Source: Candidatus Aquidulcis frankliniae (GTDB taxonomy: Bacteria > Chloroflexota > Limnocylindria > Limnocylindrales > Limnocylindraceae). Taken from it: a stretch of 20,042 nucleotides of DNA. The translations under genes and the position numbers were made by a program. This document shows, one piece after another, positions 1 to 7,312 of this stretch. The stretch is from positions 1 to 20,042 of the forward strand of contig RFPZ01000016.1 of assembly GCA_009925905.1 (NCBI GenBank), written 5' to 3'. The notes beneath the pieces are model-generated. The model saw nothing but the letters and a program-made list of their open reading frames with translations, had not been told where the DNA came from and ran no database searches. The stretch's first letter is position 1. Each line of letters starts with the position of its first letter.

Positions 1-57
1 CAACATGCCAGCCTGTCACGCTGGAGATCGCCGGTTCGAATCCGGTCGGGTCCGCCA
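1..57 (+). tRNA. tRNA-Asp (GTC), 5' part outside the window
   Basis: The 3' part of a tRNA is present, from the D-loop side to an encoded CCA at 55-57. The anticodon arm pairs CCAGC (8-12) with GCTGG (20-24) around a loop holding GTC at 15-17, which reads aspartate codons. The T arm has the TTCGAAT loop, and the acceptor 3' strand is CGGGTCC followed by discriminator G and CCA. The 5' acceptor strand and most of the D arm lie before base 1. No clear terminator hairpin with a T-run follows it. Confidence 0.93.
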
Positions 58-94
58 GGAAACCTGATCTCCCCTCAACTATTCGCTGCTCGCC

Positions 95-100
95 TACGAT
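95..100 (+). promoter_or_regulatory. Putative -10 box (TACGAT) for a leaderless start at 107
   Basis: TACGAT lies exactly 6 bases before the ATG at 107. The same spacing is seen before four other genes in this window. The transcript would therefore begin at or next to the A of the start codon. No Shine-Dalgarno sequence is visible, and no good -35 element is seen 17 bases upstream. Confidence 0.55.
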
Positions 101-106
101 GGCGAC

Positions 107-781
107 ATGCCTCGTGAGATCCCCGTAACCGATGGATTCCCGCCCAGCGAGCGAACGCGCGTGCGACGACTCCCTGAGCGTGGGCACTACGAACGGGCCG
201 ACATCTACCCCGTGGTTGACGCCGCCCTTACCTGCACCGTTGCGTACCTACTTGATGGCCGCCCGCACGCTACCGCCACGGCGCACTGGCGCGACGGCGA
301 CCGCCTCTACTGGCACGGATCAGCGGCCAGCCGCTTCCTGAAGTCGGTTGTGGGGACCGAGGTGTCGGTCTCCATTCACCTCACCGACGGCATCGTGCTG
401 GCTCGGAGTGGATTCGATAGTTCGTTCAATTACCGATCGGCAACACTCTTCGGCATCTGTGAAGAGATCACTGGTGAAGAGAAGGTCGTGCAGCTTGACG
501 CCTTTGTCGACAAGCTCGTGCCGGGACGAAGCGCAGATCTGCGCGCATCCACAGATCAAGAACTGAAGGCGACCACGCTGCTCGGCATGACGATCATTGA
601 AGCATCTGGAAAGATTCGCGTGGGTGGTGTGCATGGCAACCCTGACGACAAGAACGAGCAGGTATGGGCTGGTGTGCTTGGACTTGAAACACGATTCACC
701 GAGCTGACACCAGATGCAGAGACACCAGTTCTTGTTGAGCCTGCAGAAAATATACGGCGGCTCCTTGGCAAAGTGATTTAA
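107..781 (+). CDS. PNPOx-like (pyridoxamine 5'-phosphate oxidase family) flavin-binding protein
   Basis: This 224-residue protein looks like the flavin/F420-binding split-barrel family related to pyridoxamine phosphate oxidase. The family signature is visible as ERTRVRRLPERGHY near residues 15-28, WHGSAASR at 69-76 and FNYRSATLFG at 107-116, followed by a C-terminal VWAGVLGL motif. Members are cytosolic and bind FMN, F420 or haem; most have no proven substrate. Residues alone do not show true PNP oxidase activity, so no gene name is given. The ATG at 107 is chosen because a -10-like TACGAT sits 6 bases before it. It ends 2 bases before the TTG start of rfbB, so it probably heads the rhamnose operon, although a functional link to dTDP-rhamnose synthesis is not obvious. 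Confidence 0.85.
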   Translation: MPREIPVTDGFPPSERTRVRRLPERGHYERADIYPVVDAALTCTVAYLLDGRPHATATAHWRDGDRLYWHGSAASRFLKSVVGTEVSVSIHLTDGIVLARSGFDSSFNYRSATLFGICEEITGEEKVVQLDAFVDKLVPGRSADLRASTDQELKATTLLGMTIIEASGKIRVGGVHGNPDDKNEQVWAGVLGLETRFTELTPDAETPVLVEPAENIRRLLGKVI

Positions 782-783
782 CG

Positions 784-1824
784 TTGAGTATGCCCGCCAG
801 CAGACATCAGCGTTCTATCCTCGTGACCGGCGGATGTGGATTCATTGGCAGTGCATTTGCAAAACGTGCCGCAAGTGATGGGGACCACATCGTTGTGCTT
901 GACGCTATGACCTACGCAGCAGATCCATCATCGCTTGCGGGGCGCGACGACATTGAAGTTATACGAGGCAACATCACCGATACGTCGCTCGTTATGGAAC
1001 TTCTGCAGCACCACGCAATTAATACCGTCGTCAATTTTGCAGCTGAATCACACGTTGATCGATCAATTGCCGAACCTGAATCCTTTATGCAAACCAACAT
1101 TCTGGGCGTGTACTCCATGTTGAACGCCTCACTTGCGCACTATCAACAGCTGAGCAAAGACGATGCGAAGCGCTTCAGGTTCGTGCAGATCTCTACGGAC
1201 GAAGTGTTTGGAAGCCTTGGGAAAACTGGCCAATTTACGGCAGGGAGTCCATACGACCCTCGTTCGCCATATTCAGCGTCAAAGGCGGCGGCCGATCATC
1301 TTGTGTCGGCATGGCATCACACTTATGGCCTGCCAACGATCACAACGTATTGCACCAACAACTTCGGTCCATTCCAATACCCCGAGAAGTTGATTCCACA
1401 TCTCGTGCATTGCGCACTATCAGACGAGGCACTTCCGGTTTACGGCGACGGCACCAATGTTCGCGATTGGATCTACGTTGACGATCATGTTAACGGGGTA
1501 ATGCTCGCGATTGAACGTGGAACCCCTGGTGGTCGCTATGCGTTCGGCGGGGGAAACGAACGTTCTAACCTTGCACTCGCCAGAGAGATCTGCCAGATCC
1601 TCGACGAGGTTGCGCCCCGAAGCGACGGGGCGCTGCACGCGTCAAAGATCACGTTCGTCGAAGATCGCCTTGGGCATGACTATCGATATGCAATCGACGG
1701 CGCAGGGGCCGAGCGTGAGCTTGGCTACCTCCCGCAACACCGGTTCGAAGAGGCACTGAAAGCTACGGTGGTCTGGCACGTGGCGCGTGTTCGCGAGCAG
1801 GCTGTCGGGTCGGCCGGCGCGTGA
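784..1824 (+). CDS. rfbB: dTDP-glucose 4,6-dehydratase
   Basis: This enzyme converts dTDP-D-glucose to dTDP-4-keto-6-deoxy-D-glucose, the second step of dTDP-L-rhamnose synthesis, using bound NAD in the cytosol. It is an extended short-chain dehydrogenase of normal length (346 residues). The nucleotide-binding motif GGCGFIG is at 16-22, the catalytic STDEVFG begins at 137 (Thr138, Asp139, Glu140), and Tyr163 and Lys167 form the YxxxK pair. The substrate-loop motif NNFGPFQYPEKLIP is also present. The start is uncertain: TTG at 784 or ATG at 790 (residue 3). The 3' end overlaps rfbA by four bases (GTGA), which points to translational coupling. Confidence 0.96.
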   Translation: MSMPASRHQRSILVTGGCGFIGSAFAKRAASDGDHIVVLDAMTYAADPSSLAGRDDIEVIRGNITDTSLVMELLQHHAINTVVNFAAESHVDRSIAEPESFMQTNILGVYSMLNASLAHYQQLSKDDAKRFRFVQISTDEVFGSLGKTGQFTAGSPYDPRSPYSASKAAADHLVSAWHHTYGLPTITTYCTNNFGPFQYPEKLIPHLVHCALSDEALPVYGDGTNVRDWIYVDDHVNGVMLAIERGTPGGRYAFGGGNERSNLALAREICQILDEVAPRSDGALHASKITFVEDRLGHDYRYAIDGAGAERELGYLPQHRFEEALKATVVWHVARVREQAVGSAGA

Positions 1825-2699
1825 GGGGGATCGTGCTCGCGGGTGGCGGAGGGAGCCGCCTCTATCCAGCGACGAAGAGCGTCAGCAAGCAACTCCTGGC
1901 CGTGTACGACAAGCCGATGATCTACTACCCAATTTGGACCCTGGTAGACAGTGGGATTCGTGAGATTTTGATCATTAGCACCCCGCGTGACCTGCCTGCC
2001 ATTGAAGCCCTCCTTGGCGATGGTGCCAACCTTGGGCTCACGCTGACGTATGCGGAACAGGCGAATCCGAGAGGGATCGCTGAGGCGTTCCTGATCGGCA
2101 AGGAGTTCATTGGGGACCAGCCGGTCACCCTCATCCTCGGCGACAACCTCTTCATTGGTGAGGAGATGAGCGCCGCGATCACGGAGAGCCTCGCAACCTT
2201 TTCAGGAGGCGCCCAAATCTACCTGAAGGAGGTGCCCGACCCTGAACGATTTGGCGTCGTCGAAATAGGCTTAGGTGGGGCCATAACGTCGATAGTCGAA
2301 AAGCCCGCAGCACCGCAATCAAACCTCGCCATCACCGGGCTGTACACCTATAGCCCGGACGTGGTTTCGGTGGCTGAGCGCTTGCCGCGCTCCACCCGCA
2401 ACGAGCTGGAGATAACCGACATCAATGTGGCGTACCTTGGCGCTGGAGCACTACGTCACCGTGTGATCTCAAGTCGAGTGCAGTGGATTGACGCGGGAAC
2501 TCCAGACGCGCTTGTTGCCGCATCTCTGGCTATTCAAACAGCGTCGCGTGAACAATCGAGCGAATTTGGTTACGTAGAGCTTGCCGCGTATCGACGCGGA
2601 TATCTCAATCAAGAATCCCTTCTCGCCATCGTTGATCAGACGCCATCAGAATCGTACGCAGATCGTCTGCGCTCCGCAGTGGCAAACACAGCACGATGA
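1821..2699 (+). CDS. rfbA: Glucose-1-phosphate thymidylyltransferase
   Basis: This enzyme joins dTTP and glucose-1-phosphate to make dTDP-glucose, the first step of the rhamnose pathway. The 292-residue length is typical for RmlA. Visible motifs are the nucleotide-binding LAGGGGSRLYPAT at 6-18, the Q-A-N-P-R-G-I-A-E-A block at 80-89, LGDN with metal-binding Asp at 107-109, and EKP at 160-162. The start is a GTG that overlaps the rfbB stop (GTGA, 1821-1824), and the stop overlaps the rfbD start (ATGA, 2696-2699). The order rfbB-rfbA-rfbD-rfbC with coupled starts means the four enzymes are made together. In this family RmlA is often inhibited by dTDP-rhamnose; the sequence does not show whether that holds here. 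Confidence 0.96.
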   Translation: MRGIVLAGGGGSRLYPATKSVSKQLLAVYDKPMIYYPIWTLVDSGIREILIISTPRDLPAIEALLGDGANLGLTLTYAEQANPRGIAEAFLIGKEFIGDQPVTLILGDNLFIGEEMSAAITESLATFSGGAQIYLKEVPDPERFGVVEIGLGGAITSIVEKPAAPQSNLAITGLYTYSPDVVSVAERLPRSTRNELEITDINVAYLGAGALRHRVISSRVQWIDAGTPDALVAASLAIQTASREQSSEFGYVELAAYRRGYLNQESLLAIVDQTPSESYADRLRSAVANTAR

Positions 2700-3580
2700 A
2701 TGATTTTCCGCGCACCATCGTTCTCGGTGCAAATGGGCAGGTCGGCTCTTCGCTGATTCGGCAACTAGGTGAGTCTGGTGTCGGCATCACGAGGAAAGAC
2801 GCCGACATTACCAACAAAGCCGCACTGTTTCGAGTGCTTGATAGCGCTGGGCCCGTATCTGCGCTAATTAACGCGGCGGCTTACACCGATGTCGACGGCG
2901 CCGAACGCGAACGAGAACGTGCCTTCGCAGTGAACGCTCACGCGCCAGCGTGGGCAGCCGCATGGGCAGCCGAGCACAACATTCCGTTTGCGCATTTCTC
3001 GACGGAGTACGTGTTTCCTGACGGGGGTGAACGCTATTGGTTAGAAGGCGATGCAACCGCACCGCTCAACGCTTATGGAGAGTCAAAGCGCGCAGGTGAA
3101 CTTGCAGTTCACGAAGCGAACCAAGAGGGCGTCATCATTCGAACCTCATGGGTATATAGCGAACAGTCAGGAAATTTTGTGCGCAAGGTGTTGGAGCTTG
3201 CCAAATCGCAACAATCTTTGACGGTCGTTAGTGATCAGGTTGGTCGCCCCACCTATGCGCCCGATCTTGCAATACCGGCTCTACAAATCGCCCATGACGC
3301 TGCACTACGATCAAAAATCCACGGCGGGGTGCTGCATCTTGCAAGTGGAGAGCCCGTAAGCAAATACGATTTCGCGCGCGCGATTGTTGACACAGGTGTT
3401 TCGGAGGGAGTGCTTAGCCGCGCGATCCCGATTACAGAGATTACGACCGATCAACTCTCTTCCAGTGTTCGAAGGCCACTTCGCTGCGTTCTTGATATCT
3501 CTCTGGCGCAATCTTTAGGACTTCAGACGAAACCATGGAGAGAATCACTTGTCGCTGTGGTTCGAACAGCTAGCCAATGA
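2696..3580 (+). CDS. rfbD: dTDP-4-dehydrorhamnose reductase
   Basis: This enzyme performs the last step, NAD(P)H-dependent reduction of dTDP-4-keto-L-rhamnose to dTDP-L-rhamnose. It is 294 residues, typical for RmlD. It has GANGQVG at 11-17 for cofactor binding, the family block NAAAYTDVDGAE at 59-70, and the catalytic YGESK at 127-131. The usual STDYVF motif reads STEYVF (102-107), a conservative Asp-to-Glu change; the catalytic Thr, Tyr and Lys are intact. The ATG overlaps the rfbA stop, and the stop overlaps the rfbC ATG by four bases. Confidence 0.95.
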   Translation: MNDFPRTIVLGANGQVGSSLIRQLGESGVGITRKDADITNKAALFRVLDSAGPVSALINAAAYTDVDGAERERERAFAVNAHAPAWAAAWAAEHNIPFAHFSTEYVFPDGGERYWLEGDATAPLNAYGESKRAGELAVHEANQEGVIIRTSWVYSEQSGNFVRKVLELAKSQQSLTVVSDQVGRPTYAPDLAIPALQIAHDAALRSKIHGGVLHLASGEPVSKYDFARAIVDTGVSEGVLSRAIPITEITTDQLSSSVRRPLRCVLDISLAQSLGLQTKPWRESLVAVVRTASQ

Positions 3581-4122
3581 GAATTGAGCCAACGCACATT
3601 CCCGATGTGCTACTGCTTAAGCGCGACCGCTTTACCGATTCGCGCGGCTGGTTTACCGAGTTGCATAACGAGGCACGCCTGCATGCGGTTGGATTTGATG
3701 TGCGATTCGTGCAGGACAACCTGTCTCGCTCAGAACCCGGAGTACTACGCGGACTGCACTTCCAGCGAGATCCCGAACAGGGGAAACTCGTGACCTGCCT
3801 CGCCGGTCGCATTTATGACGTTGCGGTAGATATTCGGCCAGGTTCATTGACCTTTGGGCAGCACGTGTCGGTTGAACTCAGTGCGGATGAGGGTGAGTCA
3901 CTCTGGGTTCCCGCAGGCTTTGCTCATGGGTTTCTCGTGCTTGGAAGCGAACCCGCCTTGGTTACCTACAAGGTCGATCAACACCGCTCCCCCGCCGGCG
4001 AGCGGGGCATTATCTGGAATGACCCCACCCTTGCGATCCCGTGGCCGATCGAGACCCCACGCCTCTCTGATCGAGATCAGGCGATGCCGACGCTTGCTGC
4101 GTACCTGAGCGCCGAGCGCTAA
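3577..4122 (+). CDS. rfbC: dTDP-4-dehydrorhamnose 3,5-epimerase
   Basis: This cupin-fold enzyme epimerises dTDP-4-keto-6-deoxy-D-glucose at C3 and C5. The 181-residue length is normal. Visible family motifs are DSRGWFTE near 21-28, VQDNLSRSEPGVLRGLHFQ at 45-63 with the catalytic His61, the substrate-binding QGKLV at 68-72, WVPAGFAHGF at 110-119, and Tyr131 in VTYKVD, equivalent to the catalytic Tyr of RmlC. It starts within an ATGA overlap with rfbD and ends 4 bases before the glycosyltransferase gene. With rfbB, rfbA and rfbD it completes the dTDP-L-rhamnose pathway. Confidence 0.96.
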   Translation: MRIEPTHIPDVLLLKRDRFTDSRGWFTELHNEARLHAVGFDVRFVQDNLSRSEPGVLRGLHFQRDPEQGKLVTCLAGRIYDVAVDIRPGSLTFGQHVSVELSADEGESLWVPAGFAHGFLVLGSEPALVTYKVDQHRSPAGERGIIWNDPTLAIPWPIETPRLSDRDQAMPTLAAYLSAER

Positions 4123-4126
4123 AGGC

Positions 4127-5458
4127 ATGGTGGCCACGGCGCATCAAGAGCGGTGGGACCCCCGCATGGTGGGGATAGCACTCGCCGCGTACCAGCCGAA
4201 TCCCATCTGGCTTGCCGAGCAGCTCTCCTCGATTGCTGCGCAAACCCATACAGAGTGGATCTGCGTGATTACTCTTGACTCCCCACTAGGAGAGATTCGC
4301 TCGTCATCCGATCTTGCCCCATTCATGCACGACGCACGCTTCGTATGGGTTGAGAACCAAGAACGTCTTGGCCTCCGATCAAACTTCCAGCAGGCAACCC
4401 AGCTTCTGCTGGAGCGAGACGTCGACCTCATCGCGTTCTCGGATCAAGACGACGTATGGCTCCCGGATAAGCTCGCAGAGAGTGTGGCAGCGATTCGAAC
4501 GAGTGGACCACTCTCCATGGTTTATTGCGATGCATACCTGCTGATTGACGGTGTGATTCGCCCAGAACGACTGCACGAATACACCATGAAGGCACGCGGC
4601 AACATGAGCATTGCCGAACGAATCATCCAGCCACAGGTGAGCGGCTTCTGTGCAGTATTTGATGCAGCGCTCGCAAGGCTGCACCCAACCATCCCCGCTG
4701 AGTCGCCCGACCATGATCACTGGTACTCACTCGTTGCGGCCACATATGGCGGAGTGCACCGCATTAACAAGCCGCTAGCGCTGTACCGACAACACGCAGG
4801 AAATACGATTGGCATTACCTCAATTCGAGTAGCACAAGGCTGGGGAAGCACTGAGCAGCTCAAGCGCTACACATCTTTACGAGAAAACGCACGACTACGA
4901 GCAGGAATCGCACGGAGAGTTGGTCTGGATCTTCCAATGCCGTTCGGTTTAGCCGCGCTTTTCCAGCACACTGCTGGGTGGCTGCTAATTCTCTTAGGGG
5001 TGATGGGGAAACGATTCTTTACGGACAAGTCACTCGCAGACAATGCGTACCGGAAAGCATGGGGACTTCTTCTACTGGAGACTTCTCAGCGAGAAATTAT
5101 TCAGAACGTGCGCAAGCAATTCCCTTCGAGGTTCAAAGTTGTGCGGACAATGCTCGTTGTCGCAGCGCTGCTGATGGCTGCTCTCACCCTACTGCTATTG
5201 CAAGGGAGTGTACTGGCGCATAAAGATCTTCCGACGGTCATACCTGTGTTGCTGCTGATTCCCAGCGGGGCGATCACGGTGCTTCGCTACGTGCAGCATC
5301 AGATGCCGAACAGCGTGATGCTGCTGATCGGAGTTGGATCGGCGAGCGGACTGCTGCTTCAGATGCTTGACGTGGAGCCGTTACTCGCGCTCGCAGTCGC
5401 GGCTATGCCGGTGGTTGCAAACGGCTGTTTTCGAGTCCGCTGGTCGCTACGACCGTAG
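4127..5458 (+). CDS. Family 2 glycosyltransferase with C-terminal membrane segments, likely rhamnosyltransferase
   Basis: The N-terminal 230 residues are a GT-A fold family 2 glycosyltransferase. The sequence shows VGIALAAYQPN at 15-25, a metal/nucleotide-sugar motif FSDQDDVW at 104-111, an acceptor-site-like DHDHW at 195-199 and YRQHAGNTIG at 220-229. This resembles transferases that add rhamnose and similar sugars in cell-wall or O-antigen polysaccharides. Residues about 274-293, 341-360, 369-388, 397-413 and 417-433 are hydrophobic, so the C-terminal half is probably membrane-embedded. Position 4 bases after rfbC supports use of dTDP-L-rhamnose, but donor and acceptor are inferred. ATG at 4166 (residue 14) is a possible alternative start, because family similarity begins there. 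Confidence 0.85.
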   Translation: MVATAHQERWDPRMVGIALAAYQPNPIWLAEQLSSIAAQTHTEWICVITLDSPLGEIRSSSDLAPFMHDARFVWVENQERLGLRSNFQQATQLLLERDVDLIAFSDQDDVWLPDKLAESVAAIRTSGPLSMVYCDAYLLIDGVIRPERLHEYTMKARGNMSIAERIIQPQVSGFCAVFDAALARLHPTIPAESPDHDHWYSLVAATYGGVHRINKPLALYRQHAGNTIGITSIRVAQGWGSTEQLKRYTSLRENARLRAGIARRVGLDLPMPFGLAALFQHTAGWLLILLGVMGKRFFTDKSLADNAYRKAWGLLLLETSQREIIQNVRKQFPSRFKVVRTMLVVAALLMAALTLLLLQGSVLAHKDLPTVIPVLLLIPSGAITVLRYVQHQMPNSVMLLIGVGSASGLLLQMLDVEPLLALAVAAMPVVANGCFRVRWSLRP

Positions 5459-5467
5459 CGTTGTAGG

Positions 5468-6295
5468 TCAGCCTCCGGCGATCTGTTCGCCGCCGTCAAT
5501 CGTGATGGTGTTGCCTGTGACCCAGTGCATACCTGGCGCCGAGAGGGCAACGATGGCTTGACCAACATCGTCTGGGGTGGTGAGTCGCTTCCCCGGATGC
5601 TTCTTCATGACGACGTCAATCCAGTCTTGGCTTCCTGGAATCTTGCGCAGTGCCGGGGTATCGACAACGCCAGGGCGAAGCGCCGTGACAGTGGCGCCTG
5701 GCACCAGTCGCGCAAGTTCGAGTGCAAGCTGGCGGCAGTGTGCTTCGACCGCTGCCTTCGCCGCGGAGACGGCGCCATACATCGGTACCGCCTTCGAAGC
5801 GCCCTCAGACGAGGTGGCGAAGATGCGGGTGGTGTTGCCGATTAGGCCTGCGGCGTAAAGATCCTGCGTCCAATAGACGAGGGAGTGCGCCATCACGTCT
5901 GACGTCATATCCATCTGTTTGCGGGTGATGAGCGGCGTCTCGCCATCAGGGAGGAAGGGCTGCAAGCTCCCAAAGGCCAGTGAGTGCACCACGATGCCGA
6001 GCTGCGGGGTGAGGCCGGCGGCGCGGGCGGCGGCGAACCTCTCACCGAGCTGTGCAATGACCTCGGCGCGCTTCTCATCGTCGGCGGCATTGCCGCGGAT
6101 GTAGAGGGCTTCGACGCCGGTCGCCTTCACCGCGGCGATCGCTGCGTCGAGCTTCTCGCCGCGGGAGCGGCCCAGGTAGACGCCGCAGATGTTGTAGCCA
6201 GCCTCAGCCGCCAGTCGTGCGGTGGCCTCGCCGATGCCGCTGGAGGCGCCCAGGATCAGTGCCCAGCGTTGGACCTTTGGATCAGTTGCTCCCAT
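5468..6295 (-). CDS. Short-chain reductase of the FabI/FabL (enoyl-ACP reductase) type
   Basis: This 275-residue SDR protein has the cofactor motif GASSGIG at 16-22 and a C-terminal VTGNTITIDGG. Its active site is unusual for a plain SDR: Tyr173 and Lys180 are separated by six residues, as in enoyl-ACP reductases FabI and FabL, whereas classical SDRs have Y-x3-K. HSLAFGS at 104-110 also resembles the FabI HSLAFA block. A role in reducing an enoyl thioester in fatty-acid synthesis, or a related carbonyl substrate, is plausible but not proven. A strong AGGGAGGT ribosome site sits 5 bases before the ATG at 6295. It is convergent with the glycosyltransferase (9-base gap) and divergent from the LmbE-like gene. 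Confidence 0.8.
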   Translation of the reverse strand: MGATDPKVQRWALILGASSGIGEATARLAAEAGYNICGVYLGRSRGEKLDAAIAAVKATGVEALYIRGNAADDEKRAEVIAQLGERFAAARAAGLTPQLGIVVHSLAFGSLQPFLPDGETPLITRKQMDMTSDVMAHSLVYWTQDLYAAGLIGNTTRIFATSSEGASKAVPMYGAVSAAKAAVEAHCRQLALELARLVPGATVTALRPGVVDTPALRKIPGSQDWIDVVMKKHPGKRLTTPDDVGQAIVALSAPGMHWVTGNTITIDGGEQIAGG

Positions 6296-6300
6296 TCGGC

Positions 6301-6308
6301 ACCTCCCT
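6301..6308 (-). promoter_or_regulatory. Strong Shine-Dalgarno site (AGGGAGGT) for the FabI/FabL-like gene
   Basis: On the minus strand AGGGAGGT lies 5 bases before the ATG at 6295. This supports that start. It also contrasts with neighbouring genes that seem to start without a leader. Confidence 0.7.
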
Positions 6309-6311
6309 CGT

Positions 6312-6328
6312 GCGGCGCCATGCGCCGC
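6312..6328. repeat. Perfect inverted repeat GCGGCGC-CAT-GCGCCGC
   Basis: A 7-base inverted repeat with a 3-base centre lies in the 84-base divergent gap. It is three bases upstream of the ribosome site of the reductase gene, so it could form a hairpin in the 5' leader of that mRNA or serve as a regulator site between the two divergent genes. Function is inferred only from position and symmetry. Confidence 0.5.
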
Positions 6329-6367
6329 GTAGGTTCAGGGTAGCCGACCCACTCCGCCCTGTGCGCG

Positions 6368-6373
6368 TACGAT
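6368..6373 (+). promoter_or_regulatory. Putative -10 box (TACGAT) for a leaderless start at 6380
   Basis: TACGAT, identical to the hexamer before the gene at 107, lies exactly 6 bases before the ATG at 6380. No ribosome site is visible. A good -35 element is not apparent. Confidence 0.6.
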
Positions 6374-6379
6374 CTCGGC

Positions 6380-7300
6380 ATGGATAGCAGCGGACGATTG
6401 ATTCTCATGGCGGTGCACGCCCACCCAGACGACGAGACAATCAGCATGGGCGGCACCCTTGCCACCTATGCCGCCGCCCATAGCGACACCACCGATACCT
6501 ATGTCGTAACCGGTACCCGCGGTGAACTCGGCGAGATTGTCATCCCCGAGCGCGACACCCCCGAGGAGCATGCTCGACTCGGCGAGACCCGAATGGACGA
6601 GATCGCTGCGGCCATGGCAGCGCTCGGTGTGACGCACTTTGAGAACCTTGGCTTCCGCGATTCCGGAATGGTTGGTGATCCAGGAAACGAGGATCCGCGC
6701 TGCTACCACCAGCACAGCACCAACGATCTTGATGGCACGACCGAGCATCTCGTACGCATCATTCGTCGCGTGCAGCCCGATGTCATCGCCACCTACGACG
6801 ACTTCGGCGGCTACGGCCACCCCGATCACATCGCGGCTGCACGTGTCGCACGCCGCGCGTGGGAGGTTGCCGGCGATCCAACATGGCGACCGGCGGCTGG
6901 ACCAGCGTGGACACCAAGGAAGCTCTACGAGGTGCGCACACCAGACTCACAGCGTGACAAGGTGCTCGCGCTGCTTGAGTCGCGCGGCATTGAATCATGG
7001 TGGAGCGAGCCGAAAGAGGTGACATCAGAGGAGCTTGAGAAGTGGCGACAGTGGCGCGCGGCGATGGCTTGCCCAGACGAACTAATCACCACGCGAATTG
7101 ATATCGCGCGTCACCTCAGTGCGAAACGCCGCGCAATTCAAGCGCACGCCACGCAAATTAAGAGCGACGGTCCTCTACTTATGTTGACCGAGCAGGACTA
7201 TTTAGATCTCGGTGCGTTTGAGCAGTACCGACTCATTGACCATCGCCTTTCGGCGGCCCCAACGTTCCCAGAATCTGATCTGTTTGCCGGTTTGCGCTAA
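6380..7300 (+). CDS. PIG-L/LmbE family zinc deacetylase (Mca/MshB-like)
   Basis: This 306-residue protein carries the two zinc-site motifs of the LmbE-like family: AHPDDE at 14-19 and GHPDH at 146-150. Further family blocks are GTRGELGE near 45-52 and LGFRDSGM at 90-97. Known relatives hydrolyse N-acetyl or amide bonds on sugars, such as MshB (mycothiol biosynthesis) and Mca (mycothiol conjugate amidase). Length and the LMAVHAHPDDE opening resemble Mca, but other mycothiol genes are not in the window, so the substrate is not assigned. It is cytosolic, with no signal peptide. The gene ends 12 bases from the convergent permease gene, leaving no room for a conventional terminator. Confidence 0.87.
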   Translation: MDSSGRLILMAVHAHPDDETISMGGTLATYAAAHSDTTDTYVVTGTRGELGEIVIPERDTPEEHARLGETRMDEIAAAMAALGVTHFENLGFRDSGMVGDPGNEDPRCYHQHSTNDLDGTTEHLVRIIRRVQPDVIATYDDFGGYGHPDHIAAARVARRAWEVAGDPTWRPAAGPAWTPRKLYEVRTPDSQRDKVLALLESRGIESWWSEPKEVTSEELEKWRQWRAAMACPDELITTRIDIARHLSAKRRAIQAHATQIKSDGPLLMLTEQDYLDLGAFEQYRLIDHRLSAAPTFPESDLFAGLR

Positions 7301-7312
7301 CTGCGCCTAACG

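Noticed and set aside
1..107. tRNA-Asp as an integration (attachment) site for a genomic island
   Set aside because: No integrase, direct repeat of the tRNA end, or change in gene character follows; the downstream genes are ordinary metabolic ones.
2797..3016. STEYVF in place of STDYVF in RfbD as sign of inactivation
   Set aside because: Thr, Tyr and Lys of the active site are intact and Asp-to-Glu is conservative; the operon context argues for a working enzyme.
6380..7300. Naming the LmbE-like gene mshB or mca
   Set aside because: The zinc motifs are shared by the whole family, and no other mycothiol gene is in the window to support the assignment.
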